Of a stretch of 64,000 nucleotides of DNA, positions 1-8,184 are shown piece after piece (within the stretch, counting starts at the first letter, position 1; every line of letters begins with the position of its first letter). This DNA is from Pseudoalteromonas phenolica (GTDB lineage Bacteria > Pseudomonadota > Gammaproteobacteria > Enterobacterales > Alteromonadaceae). The stretch covers positions 60,269 through 124,268 of the forward strand of contig NZ_PNEC01000017.1 in assembly GCF_005886345.1 (NCBI RefSeq). The letters are read 5' to 3'. Made by a program: the position numbers and the translations under genes. Under the pieces are notes generated by a model that made no database searches, had not been told where the DNA came from, and worked only from the letters and a program-made list of their open reading frames with translations.

Positions 1-1
1 G

Positions 2-1207
2 GGCTTTGAAGCCGAGCACTTTTATGTCAGTGACCAAGAACTAGGGCAATACTTTAAAGCCAACAAAAAACACAGGTTAGAGCACTTTTACCGAACGATG
101 CGCGCACGTTTCGATATTTTAATGCAAAATGGCGAGCCTGAAGGTGGGCAATGGAATTACGACAAAGACAATCGTGAAAAGCTTAAAAAACAAGATTTAA
201 GCAATGTGCCGCAACCTCTGTTATTTGCCAATGATGTTACTGAGATAAATGAGCGTATTGCACGGCACAATATAAAGACTATGGGTAAAGGTGATAACAC
301 CTTACTCTGGCCCATAAATCGCAAGCAATCTGTTGAGCTTCTTAACTTTTTTTGTGAAGTCTGTTTACCTAATTTTGGCCGTTTTCAAGATGCCATGACG
401 GGGCAACTAAAGGTAAAAGGCTTGGGAGAAGGCTTAGATGAAGACATGGGCTGGAGCCTGTATCACAGTCGTATTTCATTCGCTCTAAACAGTAAGGTAT
501 TGTCGCCTAAGCAGGTAGTTGATACTGCGATCCATTACTATCGACAATCAAATGGCAAAATTAATTTGGCACAAATTGAAGGCTTTGTCAGGCAAATACT
601 TGGTTGGCGAGAGTTCGTCAGAGGAGTTTACTGGGCGAATATGCCTAACTACGCAACACTGAACCATTTAGATACAACGCGTGCGCTGCCTAGTTGGTTT
701 TGGGATGCGAATACCAAAATGAGTTGTCAACATCATGCAATTAGTCAATCACTTGATTATGCATACGCTCATCATATTCAACGATTAATGATCACAGGTA
801 ATTTTTGTTTAATTGCAGGTATTCACCCTGACGAAGTTGATGCCTGGTATTTGGGTGTGTATATCGATGCTATCGAATGGGTCGAAATGCCAAATACTCG
901 TGGCATGAGCCAATTTGCCGATGGTGGCATTGTTGGCTCTAAAGCTTATGCGGCAAGTGGAAACTATGTGAAAAAGATGAGTGATTATTGCACTAGTTGC
1001 GTTTACAAAGTGACAGAAACGGTGGGTAATAACGCATGTCCATTAAACTCTCTCTATTGGCACTTCATGCATCGAAATCAAGAAAAACTGGGCAATAACC
1101 CACGTACAGCCATGGTATTTAAAAATTGGCTTAAGAAAACCGATGAGCAAAGAGCTGCGGTACTTAATCAAGCAGAAACTTACTTAGAAGATATTAACAA
1201 TATTTAA
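2..1207 (+). CDS. Cryptochrome/photolyase-related protein, FeS-BCP (PhrB-like) family, 5' truncated by window edge
   Basis: The reading frame is open from base 2 through the first ATG at 98, so the real start lies left of the window and only the C-terminal ~400 residues are seen. The family (bacterial (6-4) photolyases such as Agrobacterium PhrB, COG3046) repairs UV photoproducts with FAD and carries a [4Fe-4S] cluster. Four cysteines occur with spacings 88, 3 and 13 (in MSCQ, DYC, CTSC and NNAC), the spacing I recall for the cluster ligands of PhrB (C350, C438, C441, C454). The motifs NTRGMSQFADGG and WANMPNYA fit the FAD-binding helical domain. The stop is followed by a convergent response regulator gene. 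Family assignment is strong; repair activity rather than a light-sensing role is inferred. Confidence 0.9.
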   Translation, partial: GFEAEHFYVSDQELGQYFKANKKHRLEHFYRTMRARFDILMQNGEPEGGQWNYDKDNREKLKKQDLSNVPQPLLFANDVTEINERIARHNIKTMGKGDNTLLWPINRKQSVELLNFFCEVCLPNFGRFQDAMTGQLKVKGLGEGLDEDMGWSLYHSRISFALNSKVLSPKQVVDTAIHYYRQSNGKINLAQIEGFVRQILGWREFVRGVYWANMPNYATLNHLDTTRALPSWFWDANTKMSCQHHAISQSLDYAYAHHIQRLMITGNFCLIAGIHPDEVDAWYLGVYIDAIEWVEMPNTRGMSQFADGGIVGSKAYAASGNYVKKMSDYCTSCVYKVTETVGNNACPLNSLYWHFMHRNQEKLGNNPRTAMVFKNWLKKTDEQRAAVLNQAETYLEDINNI

Positions 1208-1239
1208 TTTTTATCGTGCTGATTTTGATAACTGTTGTA

Positions 1240-2136
1240 TTAAACGCCCACAATCAGCATTTTTCCCTGTGCCATACCCTCTCGTTCACAACTTAAATCA
1301 ATACGACTATCTAAAGGATAACTAAATATCTGATCCAGGCGCGGGTGAGCTTGTGTAATAATTTTACAACTCTTTACGTAAAGACTTTCGCTACTGTGGC
1401 TGTCTAAAAATGCGTAAGAGGTTTTTTCTAAGGCTTCTTTACAGGCGTCTAATATATCAGAATGAATTTCATTTTTATGTATGGCTTTTTGTGCATATGA
1501 CTCTTCAACATCCATGCAACTGCTAGCAAGAACACAAACAGCATAAACATCTAATACTGCAATAACCCTAAGTTTTTGACTCTTTTGTTCAGCGTAAATT
1601 ACCATGACGCTGGGTATTTTCGATTCATCAAAGTTTTGGGCTCGAATTGGGTTTAAAGACAGGCTTTCACTAATATTTTTTTGCATTAGTTTTTCTAATT
1701 GCTCGGTTTTAGGCAGTGGTAAACCTTCTTTCAAAGGCACTGTTTGTTCGATTTTAAGCTCATTTTGTTCAAGTTTTTCAATAATTTGCTGTAGTTGAAT
1801 ATGTAGTTGTTCGTCAGTGAATGGTTTGGATAAGAAAAAGTTACAACCAGCAGTTCTTGCTTGAACTATTTTTTCTTTTTCATCAATTGTAGAAATAACC
1901 CCAACAGGTAGTTCAGGCCTTATTAAACGTATTTCTTCTAATAGCACTAGGCCAGTGTGTTCTGGCATATACCAATCAGTCAAAACTATATGAGGCTGCC
2001 ATTCTATTAACTCAGCCCTTGCTTTCTTCACGCTTTCAACACTTCGTATAAAAAGCTTACGATACTGATACGACATCAGTGCGCGCTTTATAATTTCTCT
2101 TGTTGCTACGCTATCATCGACAATTAATACTTTCAC
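1240..2136 (-). CDS. Response regulator with unclassified C-terminal domain
   Basis: The N-terminal ~125 residues are a CheY-like receiver: the VDD acid pair near residues 6-8, phosphoacceptor Asp54 in LTDWYMP, and the Lys of SKPF near 105. The remaining ~170 residues match no output domain I recognise; there is no HTH, GGDEF or HD motif, so it probably signals by protein contact. A longer frame starts at 2163, but a GTG at 2136 follows an AAGGA Shine-Dalgarno and puts the receiver directly at the N terminus, so I prefer it. No partner kinase is adjacent; the nearest kinase in the window is the hybrid at 8185-9792. It is divergent from the coiled-coil gene at 2229. Confidence 0.8.
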   Translation of the reverse strand: MKVLIVDDSVATREIIKRALMSYQYRKLFIRSVESVKKARAELIEWQPHIVLTDWYMPEHTGLVLLEEIRLIRPELPVGVISTIDEKEKIVQARTAGCNFFLSKPFTDEQLHIQLQQIIEKLEQNELKIEQTVPLKEGLPLPKTEQLEKLMQKNISESLSLNPIRAQNFDESKIPSVMVIYAEQKSQKLRVIAVLDVYAVCVLASSCMDVEESYAQKAIHKNEIHSDILDACKEALEKTSYAFLDSHSSESLYVKSCKIITQAHPRLDQIFSYPLDSRIDLSCEREGMAQGKMLIVGV

Positions 2137-2228
2137 ACTGTTCCTTAAAACAATTAACCACAATTAGTATAGGCAAAATTTTTCATTAAAACTAAACTTA
2201 TATCACTAATATCAGACAGGTTAAGTGT

Positions 2229-3023
2229 GTGGATACTCTTTTTCCTTATGAAGCCTATCAATATATAGCGCTTAATTTTGGCCTAGTTATTTTGGCAGCA
2301 TGGTTTTACATATTGTTACTAATCCTGCGTGAATTTAGGAGATTCGCTGTTTCAATGACAGGAAAGGGCCAGTTGAGTGAAGAGCATGAGTCAGTAATTG
2401 CTCTTTGTAAAGAGTCGGTACAACGTGCTAGTCAATTTTCTGAGCAAAATGGTAGAACCATTTCCGAATTAGCTCAGGTACAACTTGCTTTAGAGCAACA
2501 GCTTACTCAAATACGCTCCTCTACGGCAGATCACATTACTAAGGAAGAGCAAGACTCAATTAACGATCTTAATAAGAAGCTAAGTCGTTCTCATAAACTG
2601 ATCCGAAAGTTAAAAGGCGATTTAGATAAGACTTCAAAACAATTGAGTGATGTAAAAACGGAGCTTGATATTCGCACTTCTTCATTTATAGAGCTACAAA
2701 CTAACAATAAGAAATTGCATGATGAGGTTACTTCGTTAAAGTTGCAGCGTGAAGAGTGGTTTAACGAACCTGCTACCCCCGTTTCTCAAGATAAGGCCGA
2801 ACTCAACAAAATAATCAATGATTATAAGCGCCAGCTTCATGAGCAAAACCAGTTGATAGAGCAGCTTTCATTACAAACAAGTGAAGAATTCGATCCTGCT
2901 GAGATTGCTGAGTTACAAAAAGATTTGGAACAAGCGAAAACTAAAATAAAACATCTCAACAAAGAGAAAAAGTTTATTGAAGGGAGATACCTAGATGCGG
3001 TTAAAGCAAATAAATCCGTATAG
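2229..3023 (+). CDS. N-terminally membrane-anchored coiled-coil protein of unknown function
   Basis: The 264-aa product has one hydrophobic segment at residues ~10-32 followed by an almost unbroken charged coiled coil (heptad-like Leu/Ile, many Gln, Glu and Lys) to the C terminus, so it is probably an inner-membrane anchor with a long cytoplasmic rod. No catalytic motif is visible. Translation starts at a GTG with AGG upstream (gacagg, about 8 nt away). It is divergent from the response regulator at 1240-2136, sharing a ~90-bp promoter region, and is followed 68 bp later by another gene on the same strand. A structural or scaffolding role is a guess only. Confidence 0.6.
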   Translation: MDTLFPYEAYQYIALNFGLVILAAWFYILLLILREFRRFAVSMTGKGQLSEEHESVIALCKESVQRASQFSEQNGRTISELAQVQLALEQQLTQIRSSTADHITKEEQDSINDLNKKLSRSHKLIRKLKGDLDKTSKQLSDVKTELDIRTSSFIELQTNNKKLHDEVTSLKLQREEWFNEPATPVSQDKAELNKIINDYKRQLHEQNQLIEQLSLQTSEEFDPAEIAELQKDLEQAKTKIKHLNKEKKFIEGRYLDAVKANKSV

Positions 3024-3091
3024 TTTCTTTATAAAAAGCAATAAGTTGTTCTAAAATTATAAGGTGAAGTAGTAAAAGGGAACTTCGTTTT

Positions 3092-4456
3092 ATGAAGAAA
3101 ACAAAAATTAGCCCTGATGAAAGCTTATCTATAAAACTTGTTACACAACTTTTACCTAATGAAGATAGTCAACACGACTTATACTTTTCAATTCCAAATG
3201 AAATGCGAATTCATAGCGATACTTTTAATGAGACAGATTTCTTTAATTCGCACATAAAAATACAATGTGCATATTACTCAGAACAACTTCACCTCCCTTT
3301 AGTCAGAAGCCGCTATATCAGTAAAAAAAAAGGGGAGAAAAGTGATTATCGAGTTAATTTGAATTTATTTTCTTATCAAATACGTATTGCTCTAGATGCG
3401 GATATTAAAGCAGCATTGAAGCTAAAATCTGCTCATGAGTTTTATCCCATGGCTTGCGAATTAGTAGGGCAAATTAAGAAGCTACTTAAAAAGCTGAGGC
3501 GTTATGAACCTTCAGAGCAAACTTTGAAGCATTACTTCCAAAATGCAGATAACTATTTAAGTTGGCATAGTGAGCAAGGTTTTTTAAAACTGCTTGCAAA
3601 AGGTCCTAAATCTAGTGAATTTAGTCGTGAAAGATGTTTGATTTTGGATTTTTGTAAAGAAGAGAAGATTCACCGAGAGTTACATAATTATAATTCTGAG
3701 GTGACTTTAGACGATCCGAATCGTATTACTAATAAAATGCGGTTATTGCAGCGTTTAATAGAGCATGGTGTTGTATTTGATAAAAAAATATATGATTTAA
3801 CTTTAAATATTAGGCGCCTAGTTAGAGGTCTAGTAACAGGTATAATAATGGCTTTAGTAATGTATTTAGTTTTAAATGCACGCACAAGCTTTCAAGAAAT
3901 TACTGTGGCCTTAATTGCATTACTTGGTGTTATTTATGGTCTTCGTGAGACCTTCAAAGATGAATTAACCCAGTGGACAATGCGTAAAATTCAACATGGT
4001 CGACCTAGGTGGCGCATTTTTTTTATAAACTCAGCTGATGATGAAGAGGTTTCGCGCCAAACGATAAATTTTGAATTGATTAGAAGCAGAGAGCTGCCTG
4101 AAGACGTTGACGCGTTATTACAAAAGCGCCGTCAACAAAATAAGCAACCCGCAACATTATTACATTTCTCAAGTAAAAACGAAGTGAGGCAGCAGGAGTT
4201 TATGCCTGGATATGAAGAAATCCAACAACAGATCACTTTCGATTTAAGTTCTTTTGCGCGTTATTTAAAAAAGGGAGCCGGTAAACTTTATAGTCATGAT
4301 GGCAATAAAGTGTCAGGACAAGGAGTTGAGCGTCGTTATCAAATCAATCTAGTTTTGAAATACACGACAGATCAAAACAAGGAAAGCAATCAGCTGGAGC
4401 GATATAAAATCATTATGAATCGCTCAGAAATTATCGCCATTGAACGTATTGATTAA
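3092..4456 (+). CDS. Uncharacterised membrane protein (454 aa)
   Basis: I do not recognise the family. Two adjacent hydrophobic segments lie at residues ~248-285 (GLVTGIIMALVMYLVLNA and ITVALIALLGVIYGL), giving a hairpin in the membrane with large soluble domains on both sides. Charged stretches on both flanks suggest these domains are cytoplasmic. It probably shares a transcript with the coiled-coil gene upstream. Its last residues (MNRSEIIAIERID) recur almost exactly in a short orphan fragment at 8065-8121, which shows that a paralogue of this gene once existed nearby. Confidence 0.55.
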   Translation: MKKTKISPDESLSIKLVTQLLPNEDSQHDLYFSIPNEMRIHSDTFNETDFFNSHIKIQCAYYSEQLHLPLVRSRYISKKKGEKSDYRVNLNLFSYQIRIALDADIKAALKLKSAHEFYPMACELVGQIKKLLKKLRRYEPSEQTLKHYFQNADNYLSWHSEQGFLKLLAKGPKSSEFSRERCLILDFCKEEKIHRELHNYNSEVTLDDPNRITNKMRLLQRLIEHGVVFDKKIYDLTLNIRRLVRGLVTGIIMALVMYLVLNARTSFQEITVALIALLGVIYGLRETFKDELTQWTMRKIQHGRPRWRIFFINSADDEEVSRQTINFELIRSRELPEDVDALLQKRRQQNKQPATLLHFSSKNEVRQQEFMPGYEEIQQQITFDLSSFARYLKKGAGKLYSHDGNKVSGQGVERRYQINLVLKYTTDQNKESNQLERYKIIMNRSEIIAIERID

Positions 4457-4576
4457 TGTTTGAATTATCTCCAAATGGCACTTTTATTTAAATAGTTGAA
4501 TCTATGTATTGTGAACGAGGAAGAGTCCTTACATACCACTTTTAGATAGGGACTGCCTGTTGACTCGTAACTATAT

Positions 4577-5815
4577 TTAATTATTTAATGGCGGGCCATA
4601 GCGGTTCAAGTAGTCGTATAGGTCATCTCTGAATAATTCGAACCCAAGTTCAGTGCGAAACCCTCCACCATTGGCGAAAAAAATAAACCCCCATTGCTCA
4701 TGCTTAGATATGGCTACAAGCGCTTTGACTCCCGGATCAGAGCCGCCATGTATGTATTTGTTGTCATCAACCCACCATGTTAAACCTGAAATTTTATTGA
4801 TCTTGGGGTATTGAACAGTAAGCATTTCATCTACTGTTTCGGGCTGTAAAAATGGCGCTCCTTGTATTGTTTTGCCATCATTCACAAAAATATGAAGAAA
4901 GCGCATAAACTCTATAGCACTGGTTTTAAGCCCACCATCAGCATAAGTCGGCATTTCATAGGTGCCTATACTCTGATAATTGCGGTTCAATAAACGATAA
5001 GAATAGGGTACTGCAACGTCACTGGTTTCAAGGTTTTCGCTTAGCCAGCGCGTGTGTTGCATCTCTAAAGGTGTAAAAATTTCTTGTTTGCAAAACTCAT
5101 AAAATGGCATGCCTGAAACGTGTTCTACTAAATAACCTAAAAGTCCATAAGCTACATTGCTATATTCAGGTTGGGTACCGGGTTTAGAAGTATTAAAGTT
5201 ATTGCCTTGATCATAATATTCGCTCCTGGAGGTGAAATAGCCTTCAATGAATTGCGCTAATGCTTCGGGTTTAAATGTTTTCTTCCCTATATCTTGGTAA
5301 AGGTCCCAATATGGGCTTCCTAAAAAGAAAGAGCCATCAGAAATACTAGAGACATGAGAGAGCAGCATGCGAATGGTGATTGGCGTGTCAGGAAAATGAG
5401 GGTTGCGAACAGCAAAAGGCAAGTACTGATTAATATCATCGTCGAGCTTTAATTTGCCTTGTTCATACAGTTTTAGTACCGCGGTGCCGGTGACTAACTT
5501 TGAGACTGAAGCCACCTGATATAAAGTAGTTTGAGTTGGCGCTGTTTGCGACTCTAAATTTGCACGGCCATATTGTTTCGAAAAAACAATCTCCCCCTCT
5601 TTAAAAACCAAAACAGACGCCCCTGGTAATTTTGCAGCCTCCATATACTGTGAGAGCATTTCATCAAAGCTCTTTGGAGTAGGCCGCATGTAAAGGTGTA
5701 GATCGGTATAAAACAAAAATGAAAATATTAAAACAAAGGGTATACCAATTAAAAACGTCAATCGCTTAATCATAATTCGTAAGTTAAGCTTCTTTTTAAT
5801 ATTCACTAAACACAT
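4577..5815 (-). CDS. Serine beta-lactamase-fold hydrolase (class C / esterase family), membrane anchored
   Basis: This is a 412-aa protein of the beta-lactamase family (PF00144), which includes AmpC, D-Ala-D-Ala peptidases and esterases. The three active-site motifs are present: SxxK as SVSK at 103-106 (nucleophile Ser103), YxN as YSN at 218-220, and HGG at 356-358. A hydrophobic stretch at ~18-37 without a clear cleavage site suggests a signal anchor, so the enzyme probably faces the periplasm. An internal ATG at 5773 would give a shorter N terminus; neither start has an ideal ribosome site. It stands alone and convergent with the gene at 3092. True antibiotic resistance cannot be inferred; most members are peptidases or esterases. 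Confidence 0.85.
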   Translation of the reverse strand: MCLVNIKKKLNLRIMIKRLTFLIGIPFVLIFSFLFYTDLHLYMRPTPKSFDEMLSQYMEAAKLPGASVLVFKEGEIVFSKQYGRANLESQTAPTQTTLYQVASVSKLVTGTAVLKLYEQGKLKLDDDINQYLPFAVRNPHFPDTPITIRMLLSHVSSISDGSFFLGSPYWDLYQDIGKKTFKPEALAQFIEGYFTSRSEYYDQGNNFNTSKPGTQPEYSNVAYGLLGYLVEHVSGMPFYEFCKQEIFTPLEMQHTRWLSENLETSDVAVPYSYRLLNRNYQSIGTYEMPTYADGGLKTSAIEFMRFLHIFVNDGKTIQGAPFLQPETVDEMLTVQYPKINKISGLTWWVDDNKYIHGGSDPGVKALVAISKHEQWGFIFFANGGGFRTELGFELFRDDLYDYLNRYGPPLNN

Positions 5816-6335
5816 TCACCTAAGTTTTTGTTTTCAAGACTATATTAAATTTAGTGAAAAATTTGTGAAGAGACAGAATTTCAGGTTTATAAACGAGTTT
5901 AAGCGTGTGAAATTAAATACTGGTGCAGGCGTTCATAATGTCTTTGTCTTGATTGGTGAAATTATCCGTTGAAGATAACTTCAGTAAATAATTCAGTACC
6001 ATAGGCTGTAGGTGTAAAAATCATTTCTGGTTACGTTGTTTTTTACTGTGTCATTCCGCTGCAAACCGCATTCTAAAACGTTTCTGGCTTCTGAATTACT
6101 AAATTATTGTGCAACAAATCTTTGCTAACCTGCGGTGGTGTAAATTTAATTAGGCAACGGCGTTAAGGGTGTATATAAACTGTTTGATCCCCCTATACCT
6201 ACAGGTTCGGTTTATAAATGAATATCTATGCGTTTTAACATTTGGGTGGGGCAATTGCCCCACCTGCTAATTTAAAAGCGCTGCTAAACTTAAAAGTTTA
6301 TCGGAAGCTTGTTAATTTAGTTATCTAATAATTGT
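5816..6335. other. Intergenic region, 520 bp, no complete gene
   Basis: No credible ORF. On the minus strand a short frame near 5960-6030 reads MIFTPTAYGTELFTEV and stops at once, which may be a gene relic or chance. The only strong structure is the palindrome at 6245-6264. Confidence 0.4.
6245..6264 (-). terminator. Perfect 20-bp palindrome, probable terminator of the LRR gene
   Basis: The sequence is GGTGGGGC-AATT-GCCCCACC, a perfect 8-bp G/C-rich stem around a 4-base loop, 71 bp downstream of the LRR gene stop. It lacks a strong T tract on either side, so termination is likely but not certain; a protein-binding site is the alternative. Confidence 0.5.
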
Positions 6336-7703
6336 TCATGGGCAAACATTGCCTGAACAAATAACATCTAGATCAATGAGTAATTTTTCTATATTTTCAT
6401 TATTAGTTAAATCAATACTGGTCAGTTGATTATTAACAAGGCGAAGCTCAACCAACGCGGTATTATTGAATACATCAATACTGGTCAGTTGATTATGACT
6501 AAGGACAAGCTTATTCAATGCGGTGTTATTGGATACATCAATACTGGTCAGTTGATTTTTTATAAGATCAAGCTCAACCAACGCGGTGTTATTGGATACA
6601 TCAATACTGGTCAGTTGATTAAAACCAAGATAAAGCTCAACCAACGCGGTGTTATTGGATACATCAATATCGGTCAGTTGATTAAAACCAAGATAAAGCT
6701 CAGTCAACGCAGTGTTATTAGATACATCAATACTGGTTAGTTGATTACCACTAAGCCAAAGAATATTCAACGCGGTATTCTTTGACACATCAATACTGGT
6801 CAGTGGATTATAACTAAGGACAAGCCTATTCAATGCGGTGTTATTTGATACATCAATACCGGTTAGTTGATTATCCCAAAGAAAAAGATCATCCAACGCG
6901 GTATTCTTTGACACATCAATACTGGTCAGTTGATTTTCATAAAGGAAAAGATTATTCAACGCGGTGTTATTGGATACATCAATATTGGTTATTTGATTGA
7001 TACCAAGGTCAAGTGAAGTCAACTCGGTTAGTTGTTCAATGCCATCAATACTGGTCAGTTGATTTTTATTAAGTAAAAGGACTTTCAACTCGGTTAGTTG
7101 TTCAATACCATCAATGCTGGTCAGTTGATTTCCTCCAAGTTCAAGCGAAGTCAACGCGGTATTCTTGGTTACATCAATGCTGGTTAGTTCATTATCAAAA
7201 AGGTCAAGAACAGTCAACGCGGTTAGTTGTTCAATACCCACAGCGGACTTTATATTTTTTTCTCTACATGTTAGAGCTGTGAGCTCTCCGACATATTGAA
7301 AGCCTGTATCTAGCACACATTGTTTAAGATTGTCTTCTTCAAAGTTAATGCTTGTTAGTTTAGTTTTTGCTTTAAATTCAGCTTCAACAGAGCAAGCGGA
7401 GGTCACTGGGGCTGTTGTGTAACTATTGCCTGATAGTTCACCATTACACCCGCTCACTTTATCTATTTCAAACCCAGATTTAGCCTCCAGCGTAAAGGTT
7501 GTAGTTGTACCGTGTTTAACGGTTACACTGGGTGGTGTGATACTGCCGTTGTTATCGCTTTGAGTGGTGACTGTGTATTCTTTTGTTTCATTGGTAATTG
7601 TTTTTTTATCAGAATCCCCTCCATCAGAACCGCCTCCACAACCAGCAAGCAGAAAAATGAATGAAAAAATGATTAATAATTTTGATTTTGAAGTACAACA
7701 CAT
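6336..7703 (-). CDS. Leucine-rich-repeat surface lipoprotein
   Basis: The 455-aa product begins with a lipoprotein signal peptide (LLAGC lipobox near residue 21, followed by GGGSDGG). Then comes a ~60-residue beta domain (TVTTQSDNNGSITPPSVTVKHG onward, resembling Listeria-Bacteroides or InlB-type B repeats), then about 13 leucine-rich repeats of 21 residues with the pattern LTSIDVSNNTAL-x-x-L-x-L-x-x-NQ. The repeats are internalin-like, and such proteins usually bind other proteins or cells. Cys residues occur before and after the repeat array (CVLD, TCRE, then CSGNVCP). Flanking regions of ~500 bp on each side carry no intact gene. The near-identical repeats suggest recent expansion. Confidence 0.85.
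   Translation of the reverse strand: MCCTSKSKLLIIFSFIFLLAGCGGGSDGGDSDKKTITNETKEYTVTTQSDNNGSITPPSVTVKHGTTTTFTLEAKSGFEIDKVSGCNGELSGNSYTTAPVTSACSVEAEFKAKTKLTSINFEEDNLKQCVLDTGFQYVGELTALTCREKNIKSAVGIEQLTALTVLDLFDNELTSIDVTKNTALTSLELGGNQLTSIDGIEQLTELKVLLLNKNQLTSIDGIEQLTELTSLDLGINQITNIDVSNNTALNNLFLYENQLTSIDVSKNTALDDLFLWDNQLTGIDVSNNTALNRLVLSYNPLTSIDVSKNTALNILWLSGNQLTSIDVSNNTALTELYLGFNQLTDIDVSNNTALVELYLGFNQLTSIDVSNNTALVELDLIKNQLTSIDVSNNTALNKLVLSHNQLTSIDVFNNTALVELRLVNNQLTSIDLTNNENIEKLLIDLDVICSGNVCP
6408..7240. repeat. 63-bp tandem coding repeats (LRR array)
   Basis: On the plus strand the block around acatcaatactggtcagtt recurs about every 63 bases. This equals the 21-codon LRR unit of the lipoprotein on the minus strand. 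Copies near 6530-6730 are almost identical, while those towards 7200 diverge more, which suggests homogenisation by recombination or replication slippage at the C-terminal end of the protein. Confidence 0.85.
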
Positions 7704-8184
7704 TAAAAATAATACCTTAATTTTTATTAGATTTGAGGATATTTTTAGAAAAATATAAACAAAACTTCAGGAAGAAGTTGAAAGATTGTAATAAAAATAT
7801 TATTTCATTTATAGGAACAAACTCATTCCACGCTGTCAATAATCGTTTTTGTTGCTTAGATATTTTTAACCCATGTAAAAATAATGGGACAGATAAAAAG
7901 GCTACAATGCAGTTAACAAATAAAAGCGAGTTGTCAGCAAATAAAGTTACATAGCAAACGCTTCAATCAAAGGGTGCAAAACAGCAGGCTTGTGCGCCTT
8001 CGGCTCTAAATTGTTTCTGTCTAAAAACGAGTTAATTATTTTTTAATGCATAAAGGGCATAGCTATGAACAAATTAACGATGAATCGCTCAGAGATTATT
8101 GCGATAGAAAAAATAAATTAAGCCTATGTTTCTCAGATAGTTAGTTTCTTAGAAATATGCAAGTTGAGGTGACTCTACCATTTT
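7704..8184. other. Intergenic region, 480 bp, with a gene relic
   Basis: No complete gene. It holds the LRR gene promoter on its left side and the orphan C-terminal fragment at 8065-8121. The stretch beginning TAGCAAACGCTTCAA at 7952 resembles the start of a Vibrio-type integron attC site, but its other end is not complementary. Confidence 0.4.
8065..8121 (+). pseudogene. Orphan C-terminal fragment, paralogous to the gene at 3092-4456
   Basis: Eighteen codons ending MNRSEIIAIEKIN-stop, against MNRSEIIAIERID-stop at the end of the gene at 3092-4456. Eleven of 13 residues match, and most DNA differences are in third codon positions, so the sequence diverged while coding. It is cut off by a stop at 8044. 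This is probably the remains of a deleted second copy; a real 18-aa peptide gene is possible but less likely. Confidence 0.6.

Noticed and set aside
4577..5815. Antibiotic-resistance beta-lactamase
   Set aside because: The motifs fit the broad PF00144 family, most of which are peptidases or esterases; nothing in context supports resistance.
6426..6740. 104-aa plus-strand ORF over the LRR array
   Set aside because: It is the antisense of the 63-bp repeats, which stay open because the unit is a multiple of three. It has no ribosome site.
6408..7240. CRISPR-like regular repeats
   Set aside because: Period 63 bp, repeats merge into each other without unique spacers, and the frame codes for LRRs.
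7952..8065. Integron attC-like segment beginning TAGCAAACGCTTCAA
   Set aside because: The start resembles Vibrio-type attC sites, but the two ends are not complementary and no core GTTRRRY box is present at the right place; it is also 55 kb from intI.
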